This document shows, piece after piece, positions 41,262 through 50,792 of a stretch of 64,000 bases of DNA. A model generated the notes under the pieces. That model made no database searches and was not told where the DNA came from. It was given only the letters and a program-made list of their open reading frames with translations. A program made the translations under genes and the position numbers. Numbering within the stretch: position 1 is the stretch's first letter; each line of letters starts with the position of its first letter. The DNA lies in NCBI GenBank assembly GCA_036494575.1, contig DASXOE010000092.1, forward strand, positions 1 through 64,000, given 5' to 3'. Origin of the DNA: DASZFV01 sp036494575 (lineage in GTDB: Bacteria; Myxococcota_A; Polyangia; Fen-1088).

Positions 41262-42875
41262 TCAGTCGCCGCCGCCGCCGCCCTTGCACTTGCCGCCGGC
41301 GCACTTGCCGAGCGGCAGGCAGCTCACGGCGCAGGCGCCACAGTTGAGGTCGTCCTTCATCGTCGACACGCAGACGCCGCCGCAGCGGGTCTGGCCGCCA
41401 GGGCACGCCGTCAGACCGAGGCACGTCCCCAAGACGCAGGCCTGCCCGGGGGAACACGCCTTGCCGCAGGCGCCGCAGTCGGCCGAGCTCGTCTTCAGAT
41501 CGACGCACGCGTTGCCACACGGGGTCTGTCCCGCGCCGCAATTGAGGTGACAGGCGCCCGCGCCGCAGGTCTGGCCCGCGGGGCATCGCCGGCCGCAGCC
41601 GCCGCAGTTGGCTCCATCCTGCTGGAGGTTCACGCACGCTCCTGCGCAGAGCGTGGCACCACCGACGCACGCGCAGCTGCCGCTCATGCAGGTCGTGCCG
41701 CCCGTGCACGCGAGCCCGCACGCGCCGCAGTTCGAGGGATTGCGCGTGACGTCGACGCAGCTGCCCGCGCACAACGTCGTTCCCGCGGCGCACGTGATCT
41801 TGCAGACGCCGCCGCTGCAGACCTGGCCGGACGCGCACGCGGTGCCACAGGCGCCGCAGTGCCGGGGGTCGGTCGCGGTGGCCACGCAGACGCCGCCGCA
41901 AAGTTGTGCGTCGCCCGGGCAGACGCACTTTCCCGCCGCGCAGGTCGTGCCGCCCGTGCAGACGACGCCACAGGCGCCGCAGTTCCGGTCGTCGTCGCCG
42001 ACGTCGACGCAAGCGGCGCCGCAGGTCGTCTGGCCGGCGAGACAAGTCACGACGCACTTTCCGAGCGAACAGATCTGCCCTTTCGCGCAAGAGGTGGCGC
42101 AAGCGCCGCAGTGGGCGGGATCGCTGTGAAGATCGACGCAGCTTCCGCCGCACGCCGTGCGCGCGCCGCTGCAGGCGCACTGACCGGACAGACACGTCGT
42201 GGCGCCGCTGCAAGCGGTCTCGCAGGTCCCGCAGTGGGCGCCGTTGCTTCGCGTGTCGACGCAGGAGTCGCCACACTTCGTGAGGCCGGTGCCGCACGTC
42301 ATCGTGCAGGCGCCGCCGTTGCAGACGAGGCCGGCGCCGCAGGCCGTCCCGCAGGCACCACAGTTCTTGGCGTCGCTGTCGAGGGAGGCGCACGCGCCGG
42401 CGCAGGACGTCTGGGCCGACGGGCACACGCACGCGCCGCCGCTGCAGATCGTTCCGCCGGCGCACGCCGCGGCGCAGGCGCCGCAGTTCGTGGGGTCGGA
42501 AGCGAGCTCCACGCACGCGCCGGCGCAAGGCATGAGGCCCGGCGCGCACGAGGCGGCGCAAACCCCGAGATCGCACACCTGGTCCGTCTGGCAGGCCTGA
42601 CCGCAGGCGCCGCAGTTGGTGGCGCTCGTGCCCGTGTCGACGCACGTCCCTTTGCACGACGTCGTTCCCTCCGCGCACACGGCGATCGAGCAATCGCCGG
42701 CCGTGCAGCCGCTCGACCCGCGCGACGGTCCGCCGTTCGCGTTGTCCGGGTCCGCGTTCGCGGGCGCGCTGCCGCCCGCTCCGCCATCGGGGCCGGACGA
42801 CTGAAGGGTCATCGAGCCACAGCCGGAGGCCGCGAGCGTGCTCACCGCCAAAAACAATCCAAATATCGATTTCAT
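41262..42875 (-). CDS. Stig1-like cysteine-rich repeat lipoprotein
   Basis: A 537-residue lipoprotein. ATG 42875 opens a signal ending STLAASGC. Eleven tandem units of about 40 residues follow, each with a Gly-Cys core (GTCVDTGTSATNCGACGQAC, GACVELASDPTNCGACAAAC and so on), matching the stigma-specific Stig1 repeat. All cysteines look paired. In myxobacteria such repeats occur in outer-surface proteins, where they may withstand drying or carry metal. The longer frame starting at 42968 is rejected. It stands alone, on the minus strand. Confidence 0.85.
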   Translation of the reverse strand: MKSIFGLFLAVSTLAASGCGSMTLQSSGPDGGAGGSAPANADPDNANGGPSRGSSGCTAGDCSIAVCAEGTTSCKGTCVDTGTSATNCGACGQACQTDQVCDLGVCAASCAPGLMPCAGACVELASDPTNCGACAAACAGGTICSGGACVCPSAQTSCAGACASLDSDAKNCGACGTACGAGLVCNGGACTMTCGTGLTKCGDSCVDTRSNGAHCGTCETACSGATTCLSGQCACSGARTACGGSCVDLHSDPAHCGACATSCAKGQICSLGKCVVTCLAGQTTCGAACVDVGDDDRNCGACGVVCTGGTTCAAGKCVCPGDAQLCGGVCVATATDPRHCGACGTACASGQVCSGGVCKITCAAGTTLCAGSCVDVTRNPSNCGACGLACTGGTTCMSGSCACVGGATLCAGACVNLQQDGANCGGCGRRCPAGQTCGAGACHLNCGAGQTPCGNACVDLKTSSADCGACGKACSPGQACVLGTCLGLTACPGGQTRCGGVCVSTMKDDLNCGACAVSCLPLGKCAGGKCKGGGGGD

Positions 42876-43011
42876 GAAGCGGAGGGAACGTGGGGCTCGA
42901 CTGCGTTCGTTGCAATGGTCAGCCCGCGGCACGGGGCGCTGTTGGTCGTTACCGCTCAGGGACATCATGCCGCGCCAGCATAGCGCGCGGGCGCTGCGTG
43001 GGCCGAGGTCG

Positions 43012-44310
43012 TCATGGAAATGCGCCGGTCGCCACGATGAGATCGAGCCGCGCCTGGCGGGCGGCGTCCTCGGCGAGCGCCACCTGTGATTCGGCGTCTC
43101 GCGCTTGTCGTTCGGCGTCGATCACCTCGATGTTGGTGCTGGCGCCGGCGCGATACGACTTGTCGGCGAGCGTCGCCGCCGTGAGGGCGGCGGCCGCGGC
43201 GGCGCGCGCCGATTGCAGGCTTTCATCCGAGTTGCGCACGACCGCGACGGCGGTGCGGACATCGACGCTCACCTCGCGCAGCAGACCCTCGAGCTGGGCG
43301 CGCGCCTCTTCGTCGGCCGCCTGTCGCTCCCTCTGAACGCCGTAACGAAGGCCGCCGTCGTAGAAAGGTATCGAGAGGACGAGCCCGGCCTGCCACCCGC
43401 GGCCCGGCTGCAGGGGCGTCCGCGTCTGCTCGAAGGCCTGGGCTTGCGCGAGCAGCGACGGCGCGTAGTAGACCCAGTCGTCTTGGCGCAGGTGCGCCGT
43501 CGCGGCGCGACGGGCCTGGAGGGCGCGCACGTCGGCCCGGTTCGCGCGCGCGACGGCCACGGCGTCGGCGGGCGTGGACGCCTGTGTCAGCGTGACCTCG
43601 TCCGCCGCGTCGACGAGATCCTCCTCCGACAGCAGGATCGCGAGGGCGCTCTGCGCCCGCACGAGCGCCGTCTGGGCGTTCTTGACCTCGGCCTCGGTCG
43701 TGCGCAATTGCTGCTCCGCGCGGGCGTCGTCGACGGCGTTGCCGAGGCCGGTGACCAGGCGCGTGTGGGCGTAGTCGTAGTGCGCGAACGCAGTTTTCTG
43801 GGCCCGCGCCACGACCTCGAGCTGCCTGTGCTGGAGGATCACCGTGAGATAGGCGCGCGCCACGGCCGTCGCGAGCTGGCGGCGCGTGTCGGCGGCGCTC
43901 AGGCGCGCGACCTCGCGGTTGTCGCGCGCGTGCGCGTCGTTGGCCCAAGCCGTGGGCGCAACGAGCGGCACGTTGAGCTGAAGGTTCCCGTTCCACTGGC
44001 TGATGGGCGTCGTCGTCGTGCCCGCGAAGGTCCTCGGGGAGTCGAGCCGGACGTACGTGCCGTTGCCGGTCAGCGTCGGCAGCCAACCCGCGCGCGCTTC
44101 CTGGACCAAGGCCGAGGCGCGCTCGATCTCCTGCCGCGCGACGACGATGGTCGGATTGCGCGCGAGCGCACGGTCGAGCGCCTGCTGCCACGTGACCTTC
44201 AGCAGGGGCGCCGTCGTGTCGGCGGAGACACGAGTGGCAACCTCGGCGCGCGCGGCCGTCGAGACGAGGAGAATCCCGCAGGCGAGCCATCGGACGCGAG
44301 CGGCACGCAT
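43012..44310 (-). CDS. TolC-family outer-membrane channel of an RND pump
   Basis: A 432-residue outer-membrane efflux protein (signal ends STAARAE). ATG 44310 overlaps the stop of the RND gene as TGATG, so it is the last gene of the tripartite pump operon. The two repeats of helix pairs are clear (RNPTIVVARQEIERASALVQEARAGWLP and ATAHLRQDDWVYYAPSLLAQAQ). The channel carries out substrates captured by the RND transporter and adaptor. Confidence 0.88.
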   Translation of the reverse strand: MRAARVRWLACGILLVSTAARAEVATRVSADTTAPLLKVTWQQALDRALARNPTIVVARQEIERASALVQEARAGWLPTLTGNGTYVRLDSPRTFAGTTTTPISQWNGNLQLNVPLVAPTAWANDAHARDNREVARLSAADTRRQLATAVARAYLTVILQHRQLEVVARAQKTAFAHYDYAHTRLVTGLGNAVDDARAEQQLRTTEAEVKNAQTALVRAQSALAILLSEEDLVDAADEVTLTQASTPADAVAVARANRADVRALQARRAATAHLRQDDWVYYAPSLLAQAQAFEQTRTPLQPGRGWQAGLVLSIPFYDGGLRYGVQRERQAADEEARAQLEGLLREVSVDVRTAVAVVRNSDESLQSARAAAAAALTAATLADKSYRAGASTNIEVIDAERQARDAESQVALAEDAARQARLDLIVATGAFP

Positions 44311-47300
44311 CAATCGACCGACGTCAAATGGTGCCGAATGGCGTCGCCGGCGCCGGTCGCCGGCACCTCGACGGGCAATGGCTCGCCGGGCTCGCGCCTG
44401 GCACCGCCGCGGCCGGCGAGCCGTTCGAAGAAAACGAAGAGCGCGGGAACGAAGAAGATGCCGAGCACGGTCGCCGCCAGCATCCCGGTCACGACGGTCG
44501 TGCCGAGCATGCGGCGGGCGGCCGCGCCCGCGCCCGCGGCGCCCCACAGCGGGAGGCATCCGAAGATGAAGGCGAACGAGGTCATCAAGATCGGGCGCAG
44601 GCGCAGACGGGCGCCCTCGAGGGCGGCGTCGACGAGCGGCCGGCCTTGCTCGAGCCGCGCCTTGGCGAACTCGACGATGAGGATGGCGTTCTTAGCGGTG
44701 AGCCCGACCAGCATGACGAGCCCGATCTGCGCGTAGACGTTGCTGTCGAAGCGCCGCGCCAGGAGGCCGAGGAACGCGCCCAGCACGGCCACGGGCGTGC
44801 TCAGAAGGACGCTGAACGGCAGCGACCAGCTCTCGTAGAGCGCCGCCAAGATCAGGAAGACGAAGATCAACGACAGACCGAGGACCTTCACGGTGCCGCC
44901 TTGCGCGGCCTTCTCCTGGTAGGAGAGCGCGTTCCAGGCGTAGCCCATCTCGGGCGGCAGCGTCTCGGCCGCGACCTCCTCGAGCGCGGCGAGCGCCTGT
45001 CCCGAGCTGTACCCCGGCGCGGCCGCGCCGATGATCTCAGCCGAGCGGAACAGGTCGAAGCGGACGGTGTACTCGGGGCCGGTCGTCGTGCGCACGCGGA
45101 CGAACGCCGAAAGCGGGACCATCTCGCCCTTGGCGTTGCGGACGTAGAAGTCCTTGAGGTTGTCCGGATCGCGCCGGTACGTGGGCTCCGCCTGCACGAA
45201 GACCTTCCACTGGCGCGAGAAGCGCGTGAAGTCGTTGACGTAGGCGCCGCCCATGAACGCCTGGAGGCCGGCGTAGACGTCGGCGATGGGGACGCCCTGC
45301 TTCATGACCTTCTCCTTGTCGACCTCGGCGAAGATCTGCGGGACCGAGGGCGAGAAGTTCGGGTTGATGTTTTGCAGCTCGGGGCGCTTGCGGGCGGCGT
45401 CGACGAAGCGCTTGACGTTCTCGGCGAGGAACGCCACGGTGCCGCCGCTGCGGTCCTGCAGGAACATGCTGAAGCCGCCCGCGGCGCTGATGCCGGGGAT
45501 GGCGGGCGGCATGAGCGCGAAGACGCGCGCCTCGGGGATCTTCGCGAACGCCGCGTTGAGCTTGCCGACGATGGCCTTGGCCGTGAGATCGGGCCGCTCG
45601 CGCTCGCTCCAGGGCTTGAGGCCGATGAAGCCGGTGCCCGAGTAGCTCGCGGCCGAGCGCGTGAAGAAGCTGTATCCGGCGATCGTGTTGTACGTGCGGA
45701 TCCCCTCGGTGCGGCCGAGGATGGCCTCGATCTTCTTGAAGACGGCCTTCGTCCGCTGCAAGGAGGCGGCGTCGGGGAGCTGCACGCCGATGAGGGCGTA
45801 GCCGTTGTCCTCGTCGGGCAAGAACCCCGTGGGCAGCTTGCGGCCGATGGCGGCCGAGGCCACGCCGACGCCCACGAGCAGCACGAGCGGGATGGCGAGC
45901 TTGCGCACGAGCCGCGCGTTCGTGCTGATGTAGCCGTTCGTGACGCGCTCGAACGCGCGGTTGAAGCCGCGGCCGAGGCGGCCGAGAGGTCCTTTGGGCT
46001 CGCGGCGCGGACGCAGGAGCATGGCGGCCAGCGCCGGGCTGAGGGTGAGGGCGTTGAAGGCCGAGATGAGGACCGAGAACGCGATCGTGAGCGCGAACTG
46101 CTGGTAGAGCCGGCCCGTGATCCCCGCCATGAACGCCACCGGGATGAACACGGCCGCGAGGATGAGCGCGATGCCGATGACGGGCGCCTGGACCTCCGAC
46201 ATGGCCTTGAGGGTCGCCTCCCGCGGAGGCATGCCCTCCTCGATGTGGTGCTCGACGGCCTCGACGACGACGATGGCGTCGTCGACGACGAGGCCGATCG
46301 CGAGCACGAGCGCGAAGAGCGACAGCGTGTTGATCGAGAAGCCCAGGAACGGAAACACGGCGAAGACGCCCACGAGCGAGACCGGCACCGTGAGCAGGGG
46401 GATCAACGTCGCGCGCCAGCTCTGCAGGAAGATGAAGACGACGAGGACGACGAGGCCGATGGCCTCGGCCAGCGTGATGAGGATCTCCTCGATGCCCGCC
46501 TTCACGGGCGCGGTCGTGTCGAGCGAGATCTGGTAGTCCATGCCGGGCGGGAAGTGTGTCTTGAGCGTCTCCATCGTCGCGCGAACGGACGTCGCGACGT
46601 CGAGCGCGTTCGAGCCAGGCAGCTGGAAGGCCGCCACGACGCCCGCGGGCCGGCCGTTGAAGGCGCCCTCCTGCGCGTAGTTCAGCGAGCCCATCTCGAT
46701 GCGCGCGACGTCGCGCACGCGCACCAGCGAGCCGTCGGTGTTCTCGCGCACGATGACGTCGCCGAACTCCTCGGGCGTCACGAGCCGCCCCTGCGCGCGC
46801 ACGGTGTAGGTGAACTGCTGGCCGGGGGGCGCGGGCTCGGCGCCGACCTGGCCGGCCGGGTTGACGACGCTCTGGGCGCGCACGGCGTTCTCGACGTCGG
46901 TCACCGTGAGGCCGAGGCGCGCGAGGACGTCCGGCTTGAGCCAGATCCGCATGGCGTAGTCCGAGGCGCCGAGGTTGCGGATGTCGCCCACGCCGCGGAT
47001 GCGCAGGAGCGCGTCGTTGACATTGATCGTCGCGTAGTTCGTCAAGAAGGAGGCGTCGTAGCGGCCGTCCGGCGAGTACAGCGAGATGACGATGAGCGGG
47101 AACGCCAGCGACTTCTTGATCGTGACGCCGAAGTTCTTGACGTCCTGGGGCAGGAACGTCTGCGCCTGCGAGAAGCGGTTCTGCACGAGGACGTTGTCGA
47201 TGTCGATGTTGGTGCCGACGTCGAACGTCACCTGCTGGGTCATGGTGCCGTCGTTGGCGTTCGTCGACTGGATGTAGAGCATGTTGTCGACGCCGTTGAC

Positions 47301-47507
47301 CTGCTGCTCGATGGGCGTTGCCACCGATTGCTCGATCGTCGTCGCGTCGGCGCCGGTGAAGGTCGTCGTGAGGATGATCTGCGGCGGGATGATCTGCGGG
47401 AACTGGGCGATGGGCAGCCCCACGAGCGACACGGCGCCCAGCATGACGGTCACGATCGCGATCACGATCGCGACGATGGGGCGGCGGATGAAGAATGCCG
47501 AGATCAC
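44310..47507 (-). CDS. RND multidrug efflux transporter (HAE1/AcrB type)
   Basis: A 1065-residue inner-membrane transporter, near the usual AcrB length. It opens MISAFFIRRPIVAIVIAIVTVMLG and has the DNMLYIQSTNANDG stretch, the NGRPAGVVAAFQLPGSNALD strand, and the LALVLAIGLVVDDAIVVVEAVEH helix whose DD charge pair drives proton coupling. It forms the drug-proton antiporter of a tripartite pump with the adaptor at 47518-48717 and the TolC protein at 43012-44310. Spacing is 10 bases to the adaptor stop and an overlap with TolC. Substrates are unknown. Confidence 0.93.
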   Translation of the reverse strand: MISAFFIRRPIVAIVIAIVTVMLGAVSLVGLPIAQFPQIIPPQIILTTTFTGADATTIEQSVATPIEQQVNGVDNMLYIQSTNANDGTMTQQVTFDVGTNIDIDNVLVQNRFSQAQTFLPQDVKNFGVTIKKSLAFPLIVISLYSPDGRYDASFLTNYATINVNDALLRIRGVGDIRNLGASDYAMRIWLKPDVLARLGLTVTDVENAVRAQSVVNPAGQVGAEPAPPGQQFTYTVRAQGRLVTPEEFGDVIVRENTDGSLVRVRDVARIEMGSLNYAQEGAFNGRPAGVVAAFQLPGSNALDVATSVRATMETLKTHFPPGMDYQISLDTTAPVKAGIEEILITLAEAIGLVVLVVFIFLQSWRATLIPLLTVPVSLVGVFAVFPFLGFSINTLSLFALVLAIGLVVDDAIVVVEAVEHHIEEGMPPREATLKAMSEVQAPVIGIALILAAVFIPVAFMAGITGRLYQQFALTIAFSVLISAFNALTLSPALAAMLLRPRREPKGPLGRLGRGFNRAFERVTNGYISTNARLVRKLAIPLVLLVGVGVASAAIGRKLPTGFLPDEDNGYALIGVQLPDAASLQRTKAVFKKIEAILGRTEGIRTYNTIAGYSFFTRSAASYSGTGFIGLKPWSERERPDLTAKAIVGKLNAAFAKIPEARVFALMPPAIPGISAAGGFSMFLQDRSGGTVAFLAENVKRFVDAARKRPELQNINPNFSPSVPQIFAEVDKEKVMKQGVPIADVYAGLQAFMGGAYVNDFTRFSRQWKVFVQAEPTYRRDPDNLKDFYVRNAKGEMVPLSAFVRVRTTTGPEYTVRFDLFRSAEIIGAAAPGYSSGQALAALEEVAAETLPPEMGYAWNALSYQEKAAQGGTVKVLGLSLIFVFLILAALYESWSLPFSVLLSTPVAVLGAFLGLLARRFDSNVYAQIGLVMLVGLTAKNAILIVEFAKARLEQGRPLVDAALEGARLRLRPILMTSFAFIFGCLPLWGAAGAGAAARRMLGTTVVTGMLAATVLGIFFVPALFVFFERLAGRGGARREPGEPLPVEVPATGAGDAIRHHLTSVD

Positions 47508-47517
47508 GCCGCCGCCC

Positions 47518-48717
47518 TCAATGCCGCTCCGCCGAAGCGGCGGCCGACGCGGGCGCGAGCTCGGCGACGACGGTCGTGCCGTCGCTGACCTTCTGCACGC
47601 CGTCGACGACGACGCGCTCGCCGGCCTCGACGCCCGAGCTCACGATCCTCGACCCGCCCGCCGCCGGGCCCACCTCGACGCGCCGGAGCTTCACCTTGCT
47701 GTCGGCGCCGACGACGGCGAGCGAATACGTCCCCTGGACCTGGATGAGCGCGTTTTCCGGGACGACGAGGGCGTTCGTGCCCACGTCGCGGCGGCGTATG
47801 CGCACGCGGCCGAACTGACCGGGCCGCAGGAAGTTGTCCGGGTTGGGGAACAGCGCCTGCAGTTGGATCGTGCCGGTCGTCGTGTCCACCTGGCGGTTGA
47901 CCGCCACGATGACCCCGCGGTGGGGGTAGACGCTGCCGTCCGAGAGCAGCAATTCGATGGTGTCGTCGAGCTTCTCGCCGCGCGCCATCCGCGCGAACTG
48001 CGCCTCGGCCCACGACCGATCGCGCCCGTCGAGCTGCTTGAGCCGATCGGCCGCCCTGACGTAGTCGATCTCGCTCATGGGGAAGCTCACGCGCAGGGGA
48101 TCGACCTCCGACACGGTCGTCAGCAGCGTGGGGCCGTCCTGGCCGACGAGGTTCCCGACACGCACGAGGGCCAGGCCGGCGATCCCCGCGACCGGAGAGC
48201 GAATCTCCGTGTACGAGACGTTGAGCTCGGCCTGCCGGAGCTGCGCGGTGGCGGCGCGCACCTGATCGGCGGCGTCGCGCGCCGCGGCCTCGGCGTCCTC
48301 CAGCTCCTGGCGGCTGACGACGCGCGCGGCGCTCAGGTCCTGCCGCCGCTCGAGCTGAGCCTTGTTGTGGGCCGCGGCCGTCTCGGCGCGCGCCAGCGCC
48401 GCCTTCGCCGAGTCGAGCGCCGCTTGATACTCCGCGCGGTCGATCGTGAAGAGGAGCTGGCCCTGCTTGACGAACGCGCCGTCCTTGTACCGCTGCGCCC
48501 GCAGCAGCCCGCGAACGCGCGCGCGGATCTCGGCGTTGACGTAGCCGTCGAGGCTCCCCACGGCGTCGAGGTAGAGCGCCACGTTCTTGCGAAGGACAGG
48601 CGCGACGGTCACCGTCGGGGTCGGCGGCGGCGCCTTCGCCTTGGTCTCGGCGCACGCGGCGCCGAGCAGGGTCAGGCCCGCCAGCGCGAGGCCCGTCACG
48701 GCGTCGCGGCCTGGCAT
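47518..48717 (-). CDS. RND efflux periplasmic adaptor (HlyD/AcrA type), lipoprotein
   Basis: A 399-residue lipoprotein. ATG 48717 is preferred because it begins the signal (LALAGLTLLGAAC) and does not overlap the preceding gene; a longer start at 48753 would overlap it by 17 bases. The lipoyl half-motifs (YVNAEIRARVRGLLRAQRYKDGAFVKQGQLLFTID and TEIRSPVAGIAGLALVRVGNLVG) flank a helical hairpin, and a barrel (GTIQLQALFPNPDNFLRPGQFGRVRIRR) closes it. It joins the inner RND pump to TolC. First gene of the pump operon, following the isochorismatase-like gene by 19 bases. Confidence 0.9.
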   Translation of the reverse strand: MPGRDAVTGLALAGLTLLGAACAETKAKAPPPTPTVTVAPVLRKNVALYLDAVGSLDGYVNAEIRARVRGLLRAQRYKDGAFVKQGQLLFTIDRAEYQAALDSAKAALARAETAAAHNKAQLERRQDLSAARVVSRQELEDAEAAARDAADQVRAATAQLRQAELNVSYTEIRSPVAGIAGLALVRVGNLVGQDGPTLLTTVSEVDPLRVSFPMSEIDYVRAADRLKQLDGRDRSWAEAQFARMARGEKLDDTIELLLSDGSVYPHRGVIVAVNRQVDTTTGTIQLQALFPNPDNFLRPGQFGRVRIRRRDVGTNALVVPENALIQVQGTYSLAVVGADSKVKLRRVEVGPAAGGSRIVSSGVEAGERVVVDGVQKVSDGTTVVAELAPASAAASAERH

Positions 48718-48736
48718 CCGTTGTTTCTCGTATCGC

Positions 48737-49339
48737 TTACAGGGCATGGTCATCTCGAACGCCGAGCGCGGCGACGACGGTCTCGCACGTCGTGACCGTG
48801 GCCTGGCGAGGAAAGATCTTCTCGACGAGCACCCTGTGGATCTCGGGGTCCGCGTCGACGCAGCCGTCCTCGACGACGAAGAGGCGATAGTCGGCGTCCG
48901 CGGCGTGACGGACCGTGGAAAGAATGACCCCGCTCGTCGAGATGCCCAGGAGGACGAGCGTGTCGATGTCGCGTGCGCGCAGGAGCATCTCGAGGTCCGT
49001 GCCGGCGAAGGCGCTCACCCGATGCTTGATCACCGTGGGCTCTCCGTCCCGGGCCGCCAGCGTGTCGTGAATGGCCCCGTCTTGGGACCCCGGCAAGAAC
49101 TTGCCGGAGCTCTTGATGGTGCCAAACGACTGATTGCGCGCGCTGATCTCGGGGTGGCCGGCCCGGAACCCGACGTTGACGTGCGCGACGAAGACGCCCG
49201 CGGCGCGGGCCGCCGCGAGCACCTCGGCCGCGCGCGGCAAGACCGGCGCCGCCCGTTCGGGCATACGCGCGACGATGCCATTCTGAAAGTCCATGAAGAG
49301 CACGGCACTCGAGCGGCGATCGAACGCTGCGACGCTCAT
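48737..49339 (-). CDS. Isochorismatase-like protein lacking the catalytic cysteine
   Basis: A 200-residue cysteine-hydrolase fold protein. The catalytic Asp is present (D17 in MDFQNG) and a Lys is near 105 (TVIKHR). The nucleophile position, normally Cys in GxATxxCV, reads GISTSGVIL with V138. Some members with this variation are known and use other chemistry or none. It lies 19 bases before the RND adaptor and may be in the same transcript. ATG 49339 is chosen by family length. Substrate unknown. Confidence 0.78.
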   Translation of the reverse strand: MSVAAFDRRSSAVLFMDFQNGIVARMPERAAPVLPRAAEVLAAARAAGVFVAHVNVGFRAGHPEISARNQSFGTIKSSGKFLPGSQDGAIHDTLAARDGEPTVIKHRVSAFAGTDLEMLLRARDIDTLVLLGISTSGVILSTVRHAADADYRLFVVEDGCVDADPEIHRVLVEKIFPRQATVTTCETVVAALGVRDDHAL

Positions 49340-49487
49340 GGGCGGTTTCCGGCGGTGACTGACGACACGGTGAGCGGTTCCTAGCACGATTCAACCGGGG
49401 GTGATCGACCGGAGTCGCACCCTGAGGTGTTCGCCCCCTTACGGGGGGCCGCGGCTGCTCGTAGGATACGTTCAGCGGGAGGCAGCC

Positions 49488-50339
49488 ATGCGCAGACAGG
49501 TACAGAGGATCGTGAAGAGCAGCCAGGTCATGGAGGGGGCGGGCGTTCACTTGCACCGGGCCATCGGGTTCGAGGCGCCCGAGCGTCACGACCCGTTTCT
49601 CCTGCTCGACGACTTTCGCTCGGATCTCCCCGACGACTACCGGCGCGGGTTCCCGTGGCATCCGCACCGAGGCATGGAGACCATCACCTACGTGCTGCGC
49701 GGCCAGGTCGAGCACGGGGACAGCCTCGGGAACCGCGGCGTCATCGGGCCGGGCGACGTGCAGTGGATGAGCGCGGGCAGCGGGATCATTCATCAAGAGA
49801 TGCCGAAGGGCGAGGCGAGCGGCGCCATGTATGGCTTTCAGCTGTGGGCCAATCTGCCGGCCGCGCACAAGATGTCGGCGCCGCGTTACCGCGGCATCTC
49901 GGCGCGTGACATCCCCGAGGTGACGGACCACGGCGGCGCCATCGTCAAGGTCATCGCGGGCACGGTGGCGGGCGTCACCGGGCCCGTGCGCGACGTCGTC
50001 ACCCGCCCCGAGTACCTCGACGTGACGATCCCGCGCGGCGCTTCCTTCACCCACGCGACGCCACGCGGACACACCGTCTTCGCCTACGTCTTCGAAGGCG
50101 AGGGCCGGTTCGACGCCCCCGCCGGGAACCGCAGCCTCGTCGAGCTCGGCGACGGCACGTTCGTGACTGTCGCCGCCGCCGACGGCGCGGCGGTGCGCTT
50201 CCTCCTCGTGTCCGGCAAACCCATCGGCGAGCCCATCGCCTGGCGCGGTCCCATCGTCATGAACACGCAGGAAGAGCTGGAGACGGCCTTCGCGGAGCTC
50301 GAGACGAACACGTTCGTCAAGACGAAGGGCGCGCGGTGA
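49488..50339 (+). CDS. Pirin-like cupin protein
   Basis: A 283-residue bicupin. ATG 49488 follows a GGGAGG ribosome binding site. The N-terminal cupin has the metal ligands His 58 and His 60 (WHPHRGMET), and His 102 and Glu 104 (IIHQEMP). Pirins bind iron and can act as quercetin dioxygenase or as regulators. The OsmC-type gene follows with a GTGA overlap, so oxidative stress or redox control of the pair is likely. Confidence 0.9.
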   Translation: MRRQVQRIVKSSQVMEGAGVHLHRAIGFEAPERHDPFLLLDDFRSDLPDDYRRGFPWHPHRGMETITYVLRGQVEHGDSLGNRGVIGPGDVQWMSAGSGIIHQEMPKGEASGAMYGFQLWANLPAAHKMSAPRYRGISARDIPEVTDHGGAIVKVIAGTVAGVTGPVRDVVTRPEYLDVTIPRGASFTHATPRGHTVFAYVFEGEGRFDAPAGNRSLVELGDGTFVTVAAADGAAVRFLLVSGKPIGEPIAWRGPIVMNTQEELETAFAELETNTFVKTKGAR

Positions 50340-50755
50340 CCACGGCCAGGGATGCGGCGACGACGCTGGTCGTGGCCGCCCACCTCGACGGCGGCGCCGC
50401 GCCGTATCTGCAGACGATCAAGGTCGGTCACCACGTCGTGTCGTGCGACGAGCCCGCCTCGCGGGGCGGCGCCGACCTGGGGCCGTCTCCCTCGGGCCTG
50501 CTGGTCGCGGCCCTCGCGGGCTGCACGTCCATCACGCTCGGCATGTACGCCGGGCGCAAAGGCTGGCAGCTGGGCGCCGTTCAGGTCGACGTCGAGTGGT
50601 TCCGCGGCAGCGACGGCGAACACATCGAACGGACCATTCACCTCGGCCGGGAGCTCACGGCCGAGCAGACGGCGCGCCTGCTCGAGATCGCCGAGAAGAC
50701 GCCGGTCACGAAGACCCTGAAGCAAGGGGTGCCCATCGCGACGCGCCTCGGGTGA
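50336..50755 (+). CDS. OsmC-like protein, resolving cysteine absent
   Basis: A 139-residue OsmC/Ohr-fold protein (GTG 50336 overlaps the pirin stop). The first redox Cys is present in AGCTSITLGMYAG (C63), and another lies at 37. In OsmC/Ohr a second Cys occurs in the late PV motif; here it reads EKTPVTKTL, without cysteine. Peroxide reduction by the usual pair is therefore doubtful. Its coupling to pirin suggests an oxidative or metabolite-binding role. Confidence 0.8.
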   Translation: MTTARDAATTLVVAAHLDGGAAPYLQTIKVGHHVVSCDEPASRGGADLGPSPSGLLVAALAGCTSITLGMYAGRKGWQLGAVQVDVEWFRGSDGEHIERTIHLGRELTAEQTARLLEIAEKTPVTKTLKQGVPIATRLG

Positions 50756-50792
50756 CAGATCGCCGGCTCAGTCGGGCTACACTGCGGCCCGC

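Noticed and set aside
41199..42983. 594-aa plus-strand open frame
   Set aside because: Antisense of the Stig1-repeat lipoprotein; it is low-complexity Ala/Arg repeats produced by the cysteine repeats.
44328..47588. 1086-aa plus-strand open frame
   Set aside because: Antisense shadow of the RND transporter; composition is Arg/Asp/Glu-rich with no fold, whereas the minus frame is a full HAE1 pump.
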